This document shows, piece by piece, positions 1 through 7,013 of a stretch of 22,459 nt of DNA. Both the position numbers and the translations under genes were made by a program. Numbering within the stretch: position 1 is the first letter of the stretch; every line of letters starts with the position of its first letter. The stretch covers positions 1-22,459 of the forward strand of contig CAAGAT010000062.1 in assembly GCA_900767875.1 (NCBI GenBank), written 5' to 3'. Origin of the DNA: an uncultured Sutterella sp. GTDB taxonomy: Bacteria > Pseudomonadota > Gammaproteobacteria > Burkholderiales > Burkholderiaceae_F. A model generated the notes under the pieces. The model saw only the letters and a program-made list of their open reading frames with translations. It did no database searches and was not told where the DNA came from.

Positions 1-2
1 CG

Positions 3-125
3 GTCAAAGGTCGTCCCATTGCAATCTCATATAGTGGTTGCAGTAATATCATACGCACACTATTGAAGTCAAGAAAAAAGGCCAGACTTTTCAAGGACCT
101 ATCTGACCTTCGCCCCTGGATTTGA
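3..125 (+). CDS. C-terminal end of an unrecognised protein, cut by the window edge
   Basis: An open frame runs from the left edge for 40 codons to a TGA at 123-125. The visible tail is basic, with many Lys and Arg residues between about positions 60 and 100, and ends in Leu-Arg-Pro-Trp-Ile. I do not recognise the family. It could be the end of a glycosyltransferase, another polysaccharide-locus protein or a transposase. A perfect hairpin 170 bases downstream (298-323) could end its transcript. The frame is short, so chance cannot be excluded. Confidence 0.35.
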   Translation, partial: VKGRPIAISYSGCSNIIRTLLKSRKKARLFKDLSDLRPWI

Positions 126-297
126 GGGTTTAGTGGTTGGGTTAGCCGACTTTCAAGGCGCCACCAAAGGAAGCTTTGGCGGGAACTGCCGATTTGATCT
201 CGGGATAAGAGGAAATCCGCCCGCATACCAAAGCAGGGCGGAGTTTGGGTACGCGGCCGCACAGGCCGGACGGTAATCAACCCTCGACCGGATATGG
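126..297. other. Non-coding stretch with several short inverted repeats
   Basis: No convincing gene is seen between the partial frame on the left and the minus-strand glycosyltransferase. Short self-complementary segments occur, for example TCCGCCC at 216-222 with GGGCGGA at 236-242, and CCAAAG with CTTTGG near 164-179. The stretch is GC-richer than the glycosyltransferase gene next to it. It may be a structured untranslated region or the remains of an insertion element. I cannot assign it to an RNA family. Confidence 0.3.
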
Positions 298-323
298 AAA
301 CGGGCGCCGCTTGGCGCCCGTTT
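298..323. terminator. Perfect 11-bp hairpin, probable bidirectional terminator
   Basis: AAACGGGCGCC at 298-308 pairs perfectly with GGCGCCCGTTT at 313-323 around a 4-base loop. Only three T residues follow on either strand, so it is a weak classical terminator. It lies between two convergent frames: the plus-strand tail ending at 125 and the minus-strand glycosyltransferase ending at 374. That is where a bidirectional terminator would be expected. Confidence 0.6.
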
Positions 324-373
324 GCGTAGGGGTTGGCCTGAAAACTAAGCGATAGGCTGCTTACGAAGTACCC

Positions 374-1738
374 TCAAGAAAACTTTTGGAGTAACTGGGC
401 GAAATTTGCAAAGCTCTCTGTCCAGGTAAGAGTCTTGGGTTTGAAAATCGACTTAGAAGGATCTCCGTGAAGAACAATGCGAACTGCATTGGCTATAGCC
501 TCATAAGACATTCCGGAGAAATAAATCAAACCCTCATTGCCAATCTCTCTGAAAACAGGAATGTCACGCGCAATGACCGGCTTGCCATGCCATAAGCCTT
601 CTGCAACAGAAAGGCCAAAGCCCTCAGCCTCTGAGGTTACGACAACCCCTGTCGCCAACTTATAAAGCGAAAGCAATTCATCATCAGAGGCTCCTGCAAA
701 CCAAAAAAGATTTTTATTGAGAGCTGGATGATTTTTCATACGTCTTACGAATTTAGACATCATCCAACCACGACGTCCAACAATAACCAAGTTGACTTCC
801 ACACCAGACGCCCATAAAACGTCAAAAGATGACAGTAACTGTTCATAGCCCTTTCTAGGTTCAAGAGTGCTCACTTGGAGAAAGAATGGACGCGCCGTTA
901 TTTGCGCAGGCAAACAATTACACATGTTCTCTTGAGGCTTTTTAAAATCCGCACCCAAGTGGAAATGGCCGATCTGGGCACTAGAGTCTAAGTTGGTACG
1001 TTTCAACCAAGCTTTAAATGCGTCCTCTGTCGCCTTGGAAATGGCAATAATTCCATCATAAGAAACAATGAGTCGTAGCCATTTTGAAAAAAGTAGACCA
1101 TCACGAGGCTTGAAGAACTCTGGGTGTTCTTCAGCGATAATGTCATGGAGAATCGCGCCAAGACGCCCTCCTGACTGACGGAACGACGCCAAATACGCTG
1201 CATCGAACTCAAGCGCATTAGCGTTAATCATTGTTTGAACCAACCAATCGCCAGGTCTAACGCTTATTTCTTCGTCAACGACATTCGCCTTATCGGTTAG
1301 CCAGCCCTGTTTAGCGCACCAACTGTCTGCACGGCGATATACACCCGTGACAGGATCCGGATAGACGGGCACAAACTTTATAGCATCCTGCTTCAAACCT
1401 TCGCGACAAAGATTTTTTGCCACACGCGGAATACCTGAATGATTGTCATAAAAGGGAAGTGATCCCAGACTCAGATACAAGCACGGAGGACGATCTTCAG
1501 TCTCAGTTTTAACAACCCGCGGGGAACGGGTACGCGAAAGAGACAATAACGGCCATCGGCCAATGTGCCACTTTTCTTTAAAGTTGGGATTGTACTGGCG
1601 AATCACAATCGGTACACCGAACAGACACCACGCCTTAAGAGTGCCAGCTTCAGCTACGCCGAATATCTTTCCCTTTACCTTGACTTCGCCGTTGTCAATT
1701 AGCTTTGTCAGTGTTTTAACGTCGGATAGTAGATGCAT
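374..1738 (-). CDS. Glycosyltransferase family 4 (GT-B fold)
   Basis: A retaining glycosyltransferase of 454 residues, probably adding a sugar (the family commonly uses nucleotide-activated mannose or related hexoses) to a growing surface polysaccharide at the cytoplasmic membrane. About 80 N-terminal residues precede the GT fold; these include an LFG-x-P segment. A Ser-Gly-Ile-Pro-Arg segment typical of the group opens the catalytic part. The family E-x7-E motif (EGFGLSVAE, Glu372 and Glu380) is clear near the C terminus. I chose the ATG at 1736-1738. A TTG at 1751-1753 would add five residues, and a TAA lies just before it. Neither has a good ribosome binding site. An IS derivative begins only 23 bases upstream, so the native leader and promoter have probably been displaced. 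It faces away from the manC-gmd-fcl run. Acceptor and donor are unknown. Confidence 0.85.
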   Translation of the reverse strand: MHLLSDVKTLTKLIDNGEVKVKGKIFGVAEAGTLKAWCLFGVPIVIRQYNPNFKEKWHIGRWPLLSLSRTRSPRVVKTETEDRPPCLYLSLGSLPFYDNHSGIPRVAKNLCREGLKQDAIKFVPVYPDPVTGVYRRADSWCAKQGWLTDKANVVDEEISVRPGDWLVQTMINANALEFDAAYLASFRQSGGRLGAILHDIIAEEHPEFFKPRDGLLFSKWLRLIVSYDGIIAISKATEDAFKAWLKRTNLDSSAQIGHFHLGADFKKPQENMCNCLPAQITARPFFLQVSTLEPRKGYEQLLSSFDVLWASGVEVNLVIVGRRGWMMSKFVRRMKNHPALNKNLFWFAGASDDELLSLYKLATGVVVTSEAEGFGLSVAEGLWHGKPVIARDIPVFREIGNEGLIYFSGMSYEAIANAVRIVLHGDPSKSIFKPKTLTWTESFANFAQLLQKFS

Positions 1739-1761
1739 TGAAGCGCCAACCAATTAATTCA

Positions 1762-2048
1762 GAGCCTTCGTGCATACCTGTGGGTAGAAGGCGGGGGTAA
1801 ATCTGTCTGAAAGCCTTGCCGGTCGCGGCCTGGCGGGAAATGTGACGAGATTTTAACCTGGACCGGCTCCGAGTCAGCCGTTCGCAGCTTCCACCCGAGC
1901 CACGTGGCGGCGAACGCCGTGGGGGTCTGGGGGAGGCGGAGCCTACCCCAGGTGTCTGTGCGCTCCGATCGGCGATCCCGCTCCCCAACCGCCCCCGGAA
2001 TCTATGCCAAAATTCGGGGTAGTTACCCACACATATGCACGAAGAGCC
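1762..2048. mobile_element. Transposase-less ISL3-type element (internal deletion derivative)
   Basis: A 287-bp element with the same two ends as the full-length IS at 6643-8394. Its left ~125 bp differs from that copy at about four positions. Its right end (1981-2048) matches the right end of the other copy with few changes. It joins the two halves at GATCCCG (1974-1980), which occurs twice in the long copy (6931-6937 and 8320-8326); the 1389 bp between, including the whole transposase gene, is missing. The inner terminal repeats read TTCGTGCATA inward from both ends, and GAGCC stands in the same orientation at both borders. It has no coding capacity and would need a transposase supplied in trans. 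An internal segment (1891-1932) replaces the hairpin module of the long copy. Confidence 0.85.
1891..1932 (+). repeat. 42-bp module shared with the right-edge element
   Basis: These 42 bases are identical to 22410-22451. The segment contains the small palindrome GCCACGTGGC. In the full-length IS copy this position is filled by a different sequence (the hairpin module at 6768-6889), so the internal part of these elements is exchanged between copies. Confidence 0.8.
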
Positions 2049-2083
2049 TTTTTTAACGTCGGCAGGGAGCCTCAGGCGCCCCG

Positions 2084-2114
2084 CTGACCGGCCCGAAAAG
2101 GGTTCATGCATAAT
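2084..2114 (+). promoter_or_regulatory. Possible sigma70 promoter for the manC operon
   Basis: CTGACC at 2084-2089 and CATAAT at 2109-2114 resemble -35 and -10 boxes with a 19-base spacer, which is long. A TG directly precedes the -10 box. It is the only promoter-like pair I see between the IS derivative and manC. It is weak, and transcription could instead start inside the IS. Confidence 0.3.
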
Positions 2115-2139
2115 TCAGGCTAAATCTACAGTGATTACA

Positions 2140-3558
2140 ATGAAGAAATCTCCTCTCGTTCCCGTCATTCTTTGTGGTGGCTCTGGCACTCGGCTGTGGC
2201 CGCTTTCGCGATCCAACTATCCGAAGCAATTTGTGGAATTTCAAAAGGGGCAAACGCTCTTCAAGTCGACTCTGAAAAGAGTCGTCGGGTTATCAAGTAT
2301 TGGTAATCCTATCGTTGTGTGCAATAAAGATCATCGCTTTCTGGCTAAGCGCGATCTTGATGAGCTTAATTGTCATGGTGTTATCATTCTAGAATCAGTA
2401 GCAAGGAATACTGCTCCTGCTATTGCGCTCGCTGCTTTTGAAGCCGTCAAGTCCGATCCTGATGCCGTTCTTCTGGTATTGCCTTCCGATCATTCTATTG
2501 AAGGTAGGACAGCTTTTGTTAAGGCAATCGAAGATTCAGTTCACCTTGCAGAGAGCAGTTATCTTGTTACATTTGGCATTCGGCCGACTGGACCAGAGAC
2601 TGGTTTTGGTTACATTGAAGCAGGTGATCCCATATCGGAATATAGCTTCAAGGTGAAGTGCTTTGTGGAAAAACCAGTGTTGGCTAAGGCCAAGGATATG
2701 CTGGAAGCTGGTGGCTATTATTGGAATTCCGGCATGTTTGTCTTTAAGGCTTCCTGCTATTTGGATGCTTTGAAGTCTTTGGCTCCTGACATTTTTAACC
2801 ATTGCAGAATTGCAATGGAGAACCAGTCAGTCCAAAACGGTTTTATTGCCCCTAATTCTGACGCAATGTATGAATGCCCATCGGATTCCATTGATTACGC
2901 CGTTATGGAAAAGACTGCCAAGGCTGCGGTTTTGCCATTGAATGTAGTTTGGAACGATCTTGGCGCCTGGAATGCTATGCACGCTGTTGCTGAAAAGGAT
3001 TCCGATAATAACACTCAGATCGGAGATTCGCTCTCCATTTCTTGCGTCAATTGCTATATCCATAGTACAAGCCGGCTCGTTTCTGCAATTGGCATGCGTG
3101 ACGTTGCAGTTGTTGAAACTTCCGATGCCGTGCTCGTTGCACCGTTGTCTCGCGTACAGGAAGTTAAGAATGTTGTAGCTCAACTGAAAGAAACGGGTCG
3201 AACAGAAGCGGTACTTCCGCCTGTGGTGCATCGTCCTTGGGGAACTTACGAGTCCATTGCGCGTGGTGATCATTACCAATCTAAGCGTATAACCGTAAAT
3301 CCTGGGGGGGCACTTTCATTACAGTTACACAATCATCGATCTGAACATTGGACTATAGTTGATGGTATTGCTGAAATCACAGTAGGGGAAAAACATATAA
3401 TCTGCTCTGCGAATGAATCTATATACATTCCTGTACAAACAGTACATAGGCTTGTTAACAATTCAAATGCCCCTGTTGTGCTAATAGAAGTGCAATGCGG
3501 TGATTATTTGGGTGAAGACGACATAATACGCCTTGATGATATTTATTCTCGAAACTAA
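2140..3558 (+). CDS. manC: Mannose-1-phosphate guanylyltransferase / mannose-6-phosphate isomerase (type II, bifunctional)
   Basis: Makes GDP-mannose from mannose-1-phosphate and GTP. The C-terminal domain of this class usually also isomerises fructose-6-phosphate to mannose-6-phosphate. The 472-residue length is normal for the family. The pyrophosphorylase signature GGSGTRLWPLSR starts at residue 13, and the FVEKP active-site motif is at 175-179. The cupin isomerase domain begins at RPWG (about 365) and carries metal-ligand type histidines in LHNHRSEHW (His397, His399, Glu402). The start is the ATG opening MKKSPLVP. A GTG three codons earlier is possible, and upstream in-frame codons run into the IS. 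No clear Shine-Dalgarno sequence is seen. It is first in a tight plus-strand run with gmd 18 bases downstream. No phosphomannomutase gene (manB) is in the window, so that step must be encoded elsewhere. Codon use is AT-richer than in the genes right of 8464. Confidence 0.93.
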   Translation: MKKSPLVPVILCGGSGTRLWPLSRSNYPKQFVEFQKGQTLFKSTLKRVVGLSSIGNPIVVCNKDHRFLAKRDLDELNCHGVIILESVARNTAPAIALAAFEAVKSDPDAVLLVLPSDHSIEGRTAFVKAIEDSVHLAESSYLVTFGIRPTGPETGFGYIEAGDPISEYSFKVKCFVEKPVLAKAKDMLEAGGYYWNSGMFVFKASCYLDALKSLAPDIFNHCRIAMENQSVQNGFIAPNSDAMYECPSDSIDYAVMEKTAKAAVLPLNVVWNDLGAWNAMHAVAEKDSDNNTQIGDSLSISCVNCYIHSTSRLVSAIGMRDVAVVETSDAVLVAPLSRVQEVKNVVAQLKETGRTEAVLPPVVHRPWGTYESIARGDHYQSKRITVNPGGALSLQLHNHRSEHWTIVDGIAEITVGEKHIICSANESIYIPVQTVHRLVNNSNAPVVLIEVQCGDYLGEDDIIRLDDIYSRN

Positions 3559-3576
3559 CCTTCAAAAGGAAAATGT

Positions 3577-4614
3577 GTGAAAAAAGCAATTGTAACCGGT
3601 ATTACCGGCCAAGACGGTGCTTATCTTGCTCAGCATCTGTTGAACGAAGGGTATAAAGTATACGGAGCAATGCGTAGACTTTCTTCGATGAATCTGTGGC
3701 GCATTCAGGATCTTGGTATTGAAAACGACCCTAATCTTGAATTGGTTGATTTTGATCTTACTGACGAAACTAGTGCCATTCGACTGATCGATCGTTGTGA
3801 ACCTGATGAAGTTTACAACTTAGCAGCCCAATCGTTCGTGGGGGTTTCTTTCGAACAGCCAGTCACCACTGCAAATATTACCGGATTCGGTGCAACGAAT
3901 CTTTTGGAAGCAATTCGCATGGTGAATCCGAAAATTCGGTTTTATCAAGCTTCAACGTCCGAAATGTTTGGTAAGGTTCAAGAAATTCCCCAGACTGAAA
4001 AGACTCCGTTTTGGCCGCGTTCGCCCTATGGTGTTGCCAAGCTTTATGCTCATTGGATTACGATCAACTATCGGGAGAGTTACGATATCTTTGGTTCTTG
4101 TGGCATTCTCTTTAACCATGAATCTCCATTGCGTGGCCTTGAATTTGTGACGCGTAAGATTACCCATGCTGTTGCCATGATCAAACAGGGTAAGCAGGAT
4201 ATCCTCGAACTTGGGAATCTTGACGCAAAGCGTGACTGGGGCTTTGCAGGTGATTATGTGAAGGGTATGCATCTCATGCTTCAAGCCGAACAACCTGATG
4301 TTTATGTTCTAGCTACAAATGTGACAACGCCAGTTCGTGATTTTGTAATGATGGCTTTCGCTGCCGTCGGAATTACAATCGAATTCAAGGGACAAGGAGT
4401 TAATGAAGTTGGTATTGATGTAGCAACTGGAAAGGAAATTGTTCGTGTCAATCCGAAATTCTATCGTCCGGCAGAAGTTGATCTCCTTATTGGTGATCCG
4501 GCTAAGGCTGTTAGAGAACTTGGATGGGAACCTAAGGTTCAGTTAAATGAACTTTGCGAAATGATGGTTCAAGCAGATATGAAGCGTGTTTCAAATAGCA
4601 CCCTTATGTTCTGA
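3577..4614 (+). CDS. gmd: GDP-mannose 4,6-dehydratase
   Basis: Converts GDP-D-mannose to GDP-4-keto-6-deoxy-D-mannose, the shared precursor of GDP-L-fucose, GDP-D-rhamnose and related sugars. It is a cytoplasmic short-chain dehydrogenase/reductase fold enzyme of 345 residues, at the short end of the family. The NADP-binding motif TGITGQDGAYLA is at residues 7-18. The catalytic set is visible as STSEMFG (Thr127, Glu129) and SPYGVAK (Tyr151, Lys155), followed by the family segment NHESPLRG. Translation starts at a GTG with AAGGA six to seven bases upstream; a nearby ATG at 3573 is out of frame. It lies 18 bases after manC and 10 bases before the Fcl-like gene, so the three are almost certainly co-transcribed. 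Confidence 0.94.
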   Translation: MKKAIVTGITGQDGAYLAQHLLNEGYKVYGAMRRLSSMNLWRIQDLGIENDPNLELVDFDLTDETSAIRLIDRCEPDEVYNLAAQSFVGVSFEQPVTTANITGFGATNLLEAIRMVNPKIRFYQASTSEMFGKVQEIPQTEKTPFWPRSPYGVAKLYAHWITINYRESYDIFGSCGILFNHESPLRGLEFVTRKITHAVAMIKQGKQDILELGNLDAKRDWGFAGDYVKGMHLMLQAEQPDVYVLATNVTTPVRDFVMMAFAAVGITIEFKGQGVNEVGIDVATGKEIVRVNPKFYRPAEVDLLIGDPAKAVRELGWEPKVQLNELCEMMVQADMKRVSNSTLMF

Positions 4615-4624
4615 AGGTAAACTA

Positions 4625-5554
4625 ATGGATAAAAAGTCTAGGATCCTAGTCACAGGCGCTGGGGGAGTTCTGGGTACAGCGCTATTATCAGCGTTGAGAG
4701 ACGCTGGATATGAAAATGTATGTGCGCCTACACATATTGAATTGGACTTGCTTGACAAGAAACAGGTTCTTGATTTTTTTGGAAAAGAAAAGCCTGAATA
4801 CGTGTTTCATCTTGCTTCCGTAGTTTATGGTCTTAAAGGAAATGATGTTAATCAGTGGAAGTCACTAACATTAAATACTGAGATAAACCATAATGTTTTT
4901 ATGGCTATCGAGACCTTTGGCGTTAAGAAGATTTTCTTCGCTAGTACGGTGGCGGCATATCCGGACGGGGCTAAAGTTCCCTTACGTGAGGAGGACTTTT
5001 TTATAGGTCTTCCCCATTTTGGAGAGTTCGGTTATGCGATGTCAAAACGGCACGCATACGCTTATCTTAAACTCTTGAAAGAGAAACGAGGAATTTCGTT
5101 TTGTTACGGGACGTTTACTAATATATTTGGCAAGAACGATAGATTTAATTATGAAACAGGCCATGTTATTCCTTCTTTAATCCACAAAGCATATGTTGCA
5201 TCTAACGATGGGCATGATCTAGAAGTTTGGGGAAATGCAAATACCACGCGCGATTTTATTTACGCAGATGATGCTGCTCAGGGTGCCATTTGTGCTATGC
5301 AAAGATTGGATGGTATTGTAAATATTTCGACGGGAGAAGAAGTCAGTATGGGACAAGTTGCTCAGGCTGTTGCTGGTAGCTTTCCTGGTCTGAAGTATGT
5401 ATGGAATAGTTCTATGCCTGTCGGAATTAGTAAACGTTGGGTTTGTAATGATAAGCTGAAATCTATTGGATGGAAACCTGAGCACAATTTTGATGATGCT
5501 GTTTTGGAGACAGTTGATTGGTACAAGGAGAACGTACACTTGATACGTAAATAG
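4625..5554 (+). CDS. GDP-L-fucose synthase-like epimerase/reductase (NAD-dependent epimerase family)
   Basis: A 309-residue extended short-chain dehydrogenase resembling Fcl/WcaG, which turns GDP-4-keto-6-deoxymannose into GDP-L-fucose by 3,5-epimerisation and 4-reduction. The Rossmann motif TGAGGVLG is near the N terminus. Ser107, Tyr137 and Lys141 (YAMSK) form the reductase triad. TNIFGKNDRF, GHVIPSL (His180) and RDFIYADDAA match Fcl landmarks. The residue at the place of Fcl's catalytic Cys109 is Val109 in STVAAYP, and no cysteine is near. The enzyme may therefore reduce without epimerising, giving for example GDP-D-rhamnose or a 6-deoxy-talose sugar, or use another base. The start is the ATG after GAAGG; a longer start overlapping gmd is less likely. 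It follows gmd by 10 bases, which supports a role as the next enzyme. Confidence is high for the fold and moderate for the product. Confidence 0.85.
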   Translation: MDKKSRILVTGAGGVLGTALLSALRDAGYENVCAPTHIELDLLDKKQVLDFFGKEKPEYVFHLASVVYGLKGNDVNQWKSLTLNTEINHNVFMAIETFGVKKIFFASTVAAYPDGAKVPLREEDFFIGLPHFGEFGYAMSKRHAYAYLKLLKEKRGISFCYGTFTNIFGKNDRFNYETGHVIPSLIHKAYVASNDGHDLEVWGNANTTRDFIYADDAAQGAICAMQRLDGIVNISTGEEVSMGQVAQAVAGSFPGLKYVWNSSMPVGISKRWVCNDKLKSIGWKPEHNFDDAVLETVDWYKENVHLIRK

Positions 5555-5567
5555 CATTTTTTCGGTT

Positions 5568-5604
5568 AGGGTGGCTTACCTGATCTGTAAAGGTAAGCCA
5601 CCCT
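5568..5604. repeat. Perfect 14-bp inverted repeat between the Fcl-like and GT8 genes
   Basis: AGGGTGGCTTACCT at 5568-5581 pairs perfectly with 5591-5604 around a 9-base loop. No T-run follows directly; scattered T residues appear about 15 bases later. It could be a terminator or attenuator that lowers expression of the downstream glycosyltransferase gene, an mRNA-stabilising hairpin, or a protein-binding site. Confidence 0.7.
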
Positions 5605-5631
5605 GTAATCTAGCTTTGAGTTTTATCGATT

Positions 5632-6651
5632 ATGGATCGAATTAATGTATTCTACGAGGGGAACGATGATTTAGTTGGCATTTTGGCGACATCAATTGCG
5701 AGTGTCTGTACAAATACTAAAAGCCAACTATTGATTAATATTCTTGATACTGGGATTAGTGAATGCAATAAGCGACATTTGCTGAGTCTCTGTGAAAGAT
5801 TTTCAAACGCATCTTTGGTCTTCAGCCATGTAGATTTGCAAATCTTTGAAGGACTTAAAGGATATAGAGAGGAGAATTTTTTGGATTGTTATTCAAGATT
5901 GTTAATCCCTCATATAAATGCAAATATAGACAAGGCGATTTATCTGGATTCAGACACGCTTGTACTGAAAGATATCAATTTGCTTTGGCAAATAGATCTG
6001 AGAGATAAAGCCTTAGCAGCGCCTCCGGATTTAGGTGTTGCTCCGTGGGTGTTGAACCACATGTCAGATCTTGGAATGGATTCCTCCCAAGTTTATATTA
6101 GTGCAGGCGTTTATGTTATTGATTGCAAAAAATGGAGGGAGCAACGGATAACCGAAAACTTGATCTCCTTGGCAAAAGAGAAGAGGGATAAGTTATTGAT
6201 CATTATTGAGGATCTATTTACTTTATACTTCAAGAGTAACTTTAAGATACTAGATTGCTCTTGGGGTTATATAGAATGCGATGTGGAGAATGCCAAGTAT
6301 ATCCCGGTAGATGACATTACAAGGGAACAGTTGCTCGAAAAGCAAAAAGACATATCAATCATTCACTTTGCAGGACCAAATAAGGTATGGTTGCGAACAA
6401 AATCTGTGATAACGAAGAAGCAACTGTTGCATTTTTATGATTTCTGGTATTATGCCAAAATGACTCCTTTCTTTGATGGACTGTCTCAAAGTTTTCTATA
6501 TAAAAACGAAGGTAGGAAGACGAGTGTAACGGAAGAGGTTATTCGATTATTTGGAGTTATTCCTCTGTTACGCATAAAATACAAGGAAGATAGAACAAAG
6601 ACATACCTCTTTTCAATTATTCCTTTGTTTACTAAAAAAAATGAGCCTTAG
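5632..6651 (+). CDS. Glycosyltransferase family 8 (LgtC/GspA type)
   Basis: A retaining GT-A glycosyltransferase of 339 residues, likely adding galactose or glucose from a UDP-sugar to a lipopolysaccharide or capsule acceptor on the inner face of the membrane. The metal-binding DxD motif is Asp106-Ser-Asp108 within YLDSDTLVL. SAGVYVID follows at about 160. HFAGPNKVW (His245, Lys251) corresponds to the family HxxGxxKPW motif. The C-terminal tail carries two copies of a hydrophobic-basic motif, LFGVIPLLRIK and LFSIIPLFTKK. The ATG at 5632 has only a weak upstream GAG. The last codons and the TAG stop lie in the left end of the IS that begins at 6643, so the natural C terminus has been altered. 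It is AT-rich like the rest of the island and is separated from the upstream gene by a 14-bp inverted repeat. Confidence 0.88.
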   Translation: MDRINVFYEGNDDLVGILATSIASVCTNTKSQLLINILDTGISECNKRHLLSLCERFSNASLVFSHVDLQIFEGLKGYREENFLDCYSRLLIPHINANIDKAIYLDSDTLVLKDINLLWQIDLRDKALAAPPDLGVAPWVLNHMSDLGMDSSQVYISAGVYVIDCKKWREQRITENLISLAKEKRDKLLIIIEDLFTLYFKSNFKILDCSWGYIECDVENAKYIPVDDITREQLLEKQKDISIIHFAGPNKVWLRTKSVITKKQLLHFYDFWYYAKMTPFFDGLSQSFLYKNEGRKTSVTEEVIRLFGVIPLLRIKYKEDRTKTYLFSIIPLFTKKNEP

Positions 6652-6767
6652 TGCATATCTATGGGTAGAAGGCGGGGGTAAATCTTTCTGAAAGCCTTGC
6701 CGGTCGCGGCCTGGCGGGAAATGTGACGAGATTTTAACCTGGACCGGCTCCGAGTCAGCCGTTCGCA

Positions 6768-6870
6768 GCTGTGTGTTCGCCGGTGTCAAGCGCGATCGTG
6801 AAATACCGCAGGGAGGCGCCAACCGACCGAGGATATGTCGCGAAAGCGCTTGACACCGGCGAACCACAGC
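6768..6870 (+). repeat. Long hairpin with a 25-bp stem inside the IS
   Basis: The arm at 6768-6793 pairs with 6846-6870. Nineteen bases, GTTCGCCGGTGTCAAGCGC at 6775-6793, are perfectly complementary to 6846-6864. A further six pairs (GCTGTG with CACAGC) lie beyond one bulged T. The loop is 52 bases. The shorter IS derivative at 1762-2048 lacks it entirely. It could be an inserted palindromic element, a transcription block protecting the transposase from outside promoters, or a transposase-binding site. Confidence 0.8.
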
Positions 6871-6948
6871 GACAGCCTTGCTCGTGGTGGAGGCGGAGCC
6901 TACCCCAGGTGTCTGTGCGCTCCTATCGGCGATCCCGGAAAACAAAGA

Positions 6949-7013
6949 GGCCACCGTTTTCCTCTATTGTTCGAAGCTTGTCAACAAACAAACAAAAGAG
7001 GAGTCCGGTGGCC
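6949..7013 (+). promoter_or_regulatory. Hairpin sequestering the transposase ribosome binding site and start codon
   Basis: GGCCACCG at 6949-6956 is complementary to CGGTGGCC at 7006-7013, which contains the GTG start codon at 7008-7010. Inside it, CCTCT at 6961-6965 can pair with AGAGG at 6997-7001, the core of the Shine-Dalgarno sequence. The two stems are separated by a 4x4 internal loop. In a transcript entering from outside the IS this fold would hide the start site, a known way for insertion sequences to limit transposase synthesis. Confidence 0.6.

Noticed and set aside
204..222. Sequence resembling the RNase P RNA motif GAGGAAAGTCC
   Set aside because: Only a partial match, without the surrounding conserved helices.
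1716..2111. Minus-strand frame running across the IS derivative
   Set aside because: It spans element ends and flanking DNA. A similar frame in the other copy diverges where the internal modules differ, as expected of non-coding sequence.
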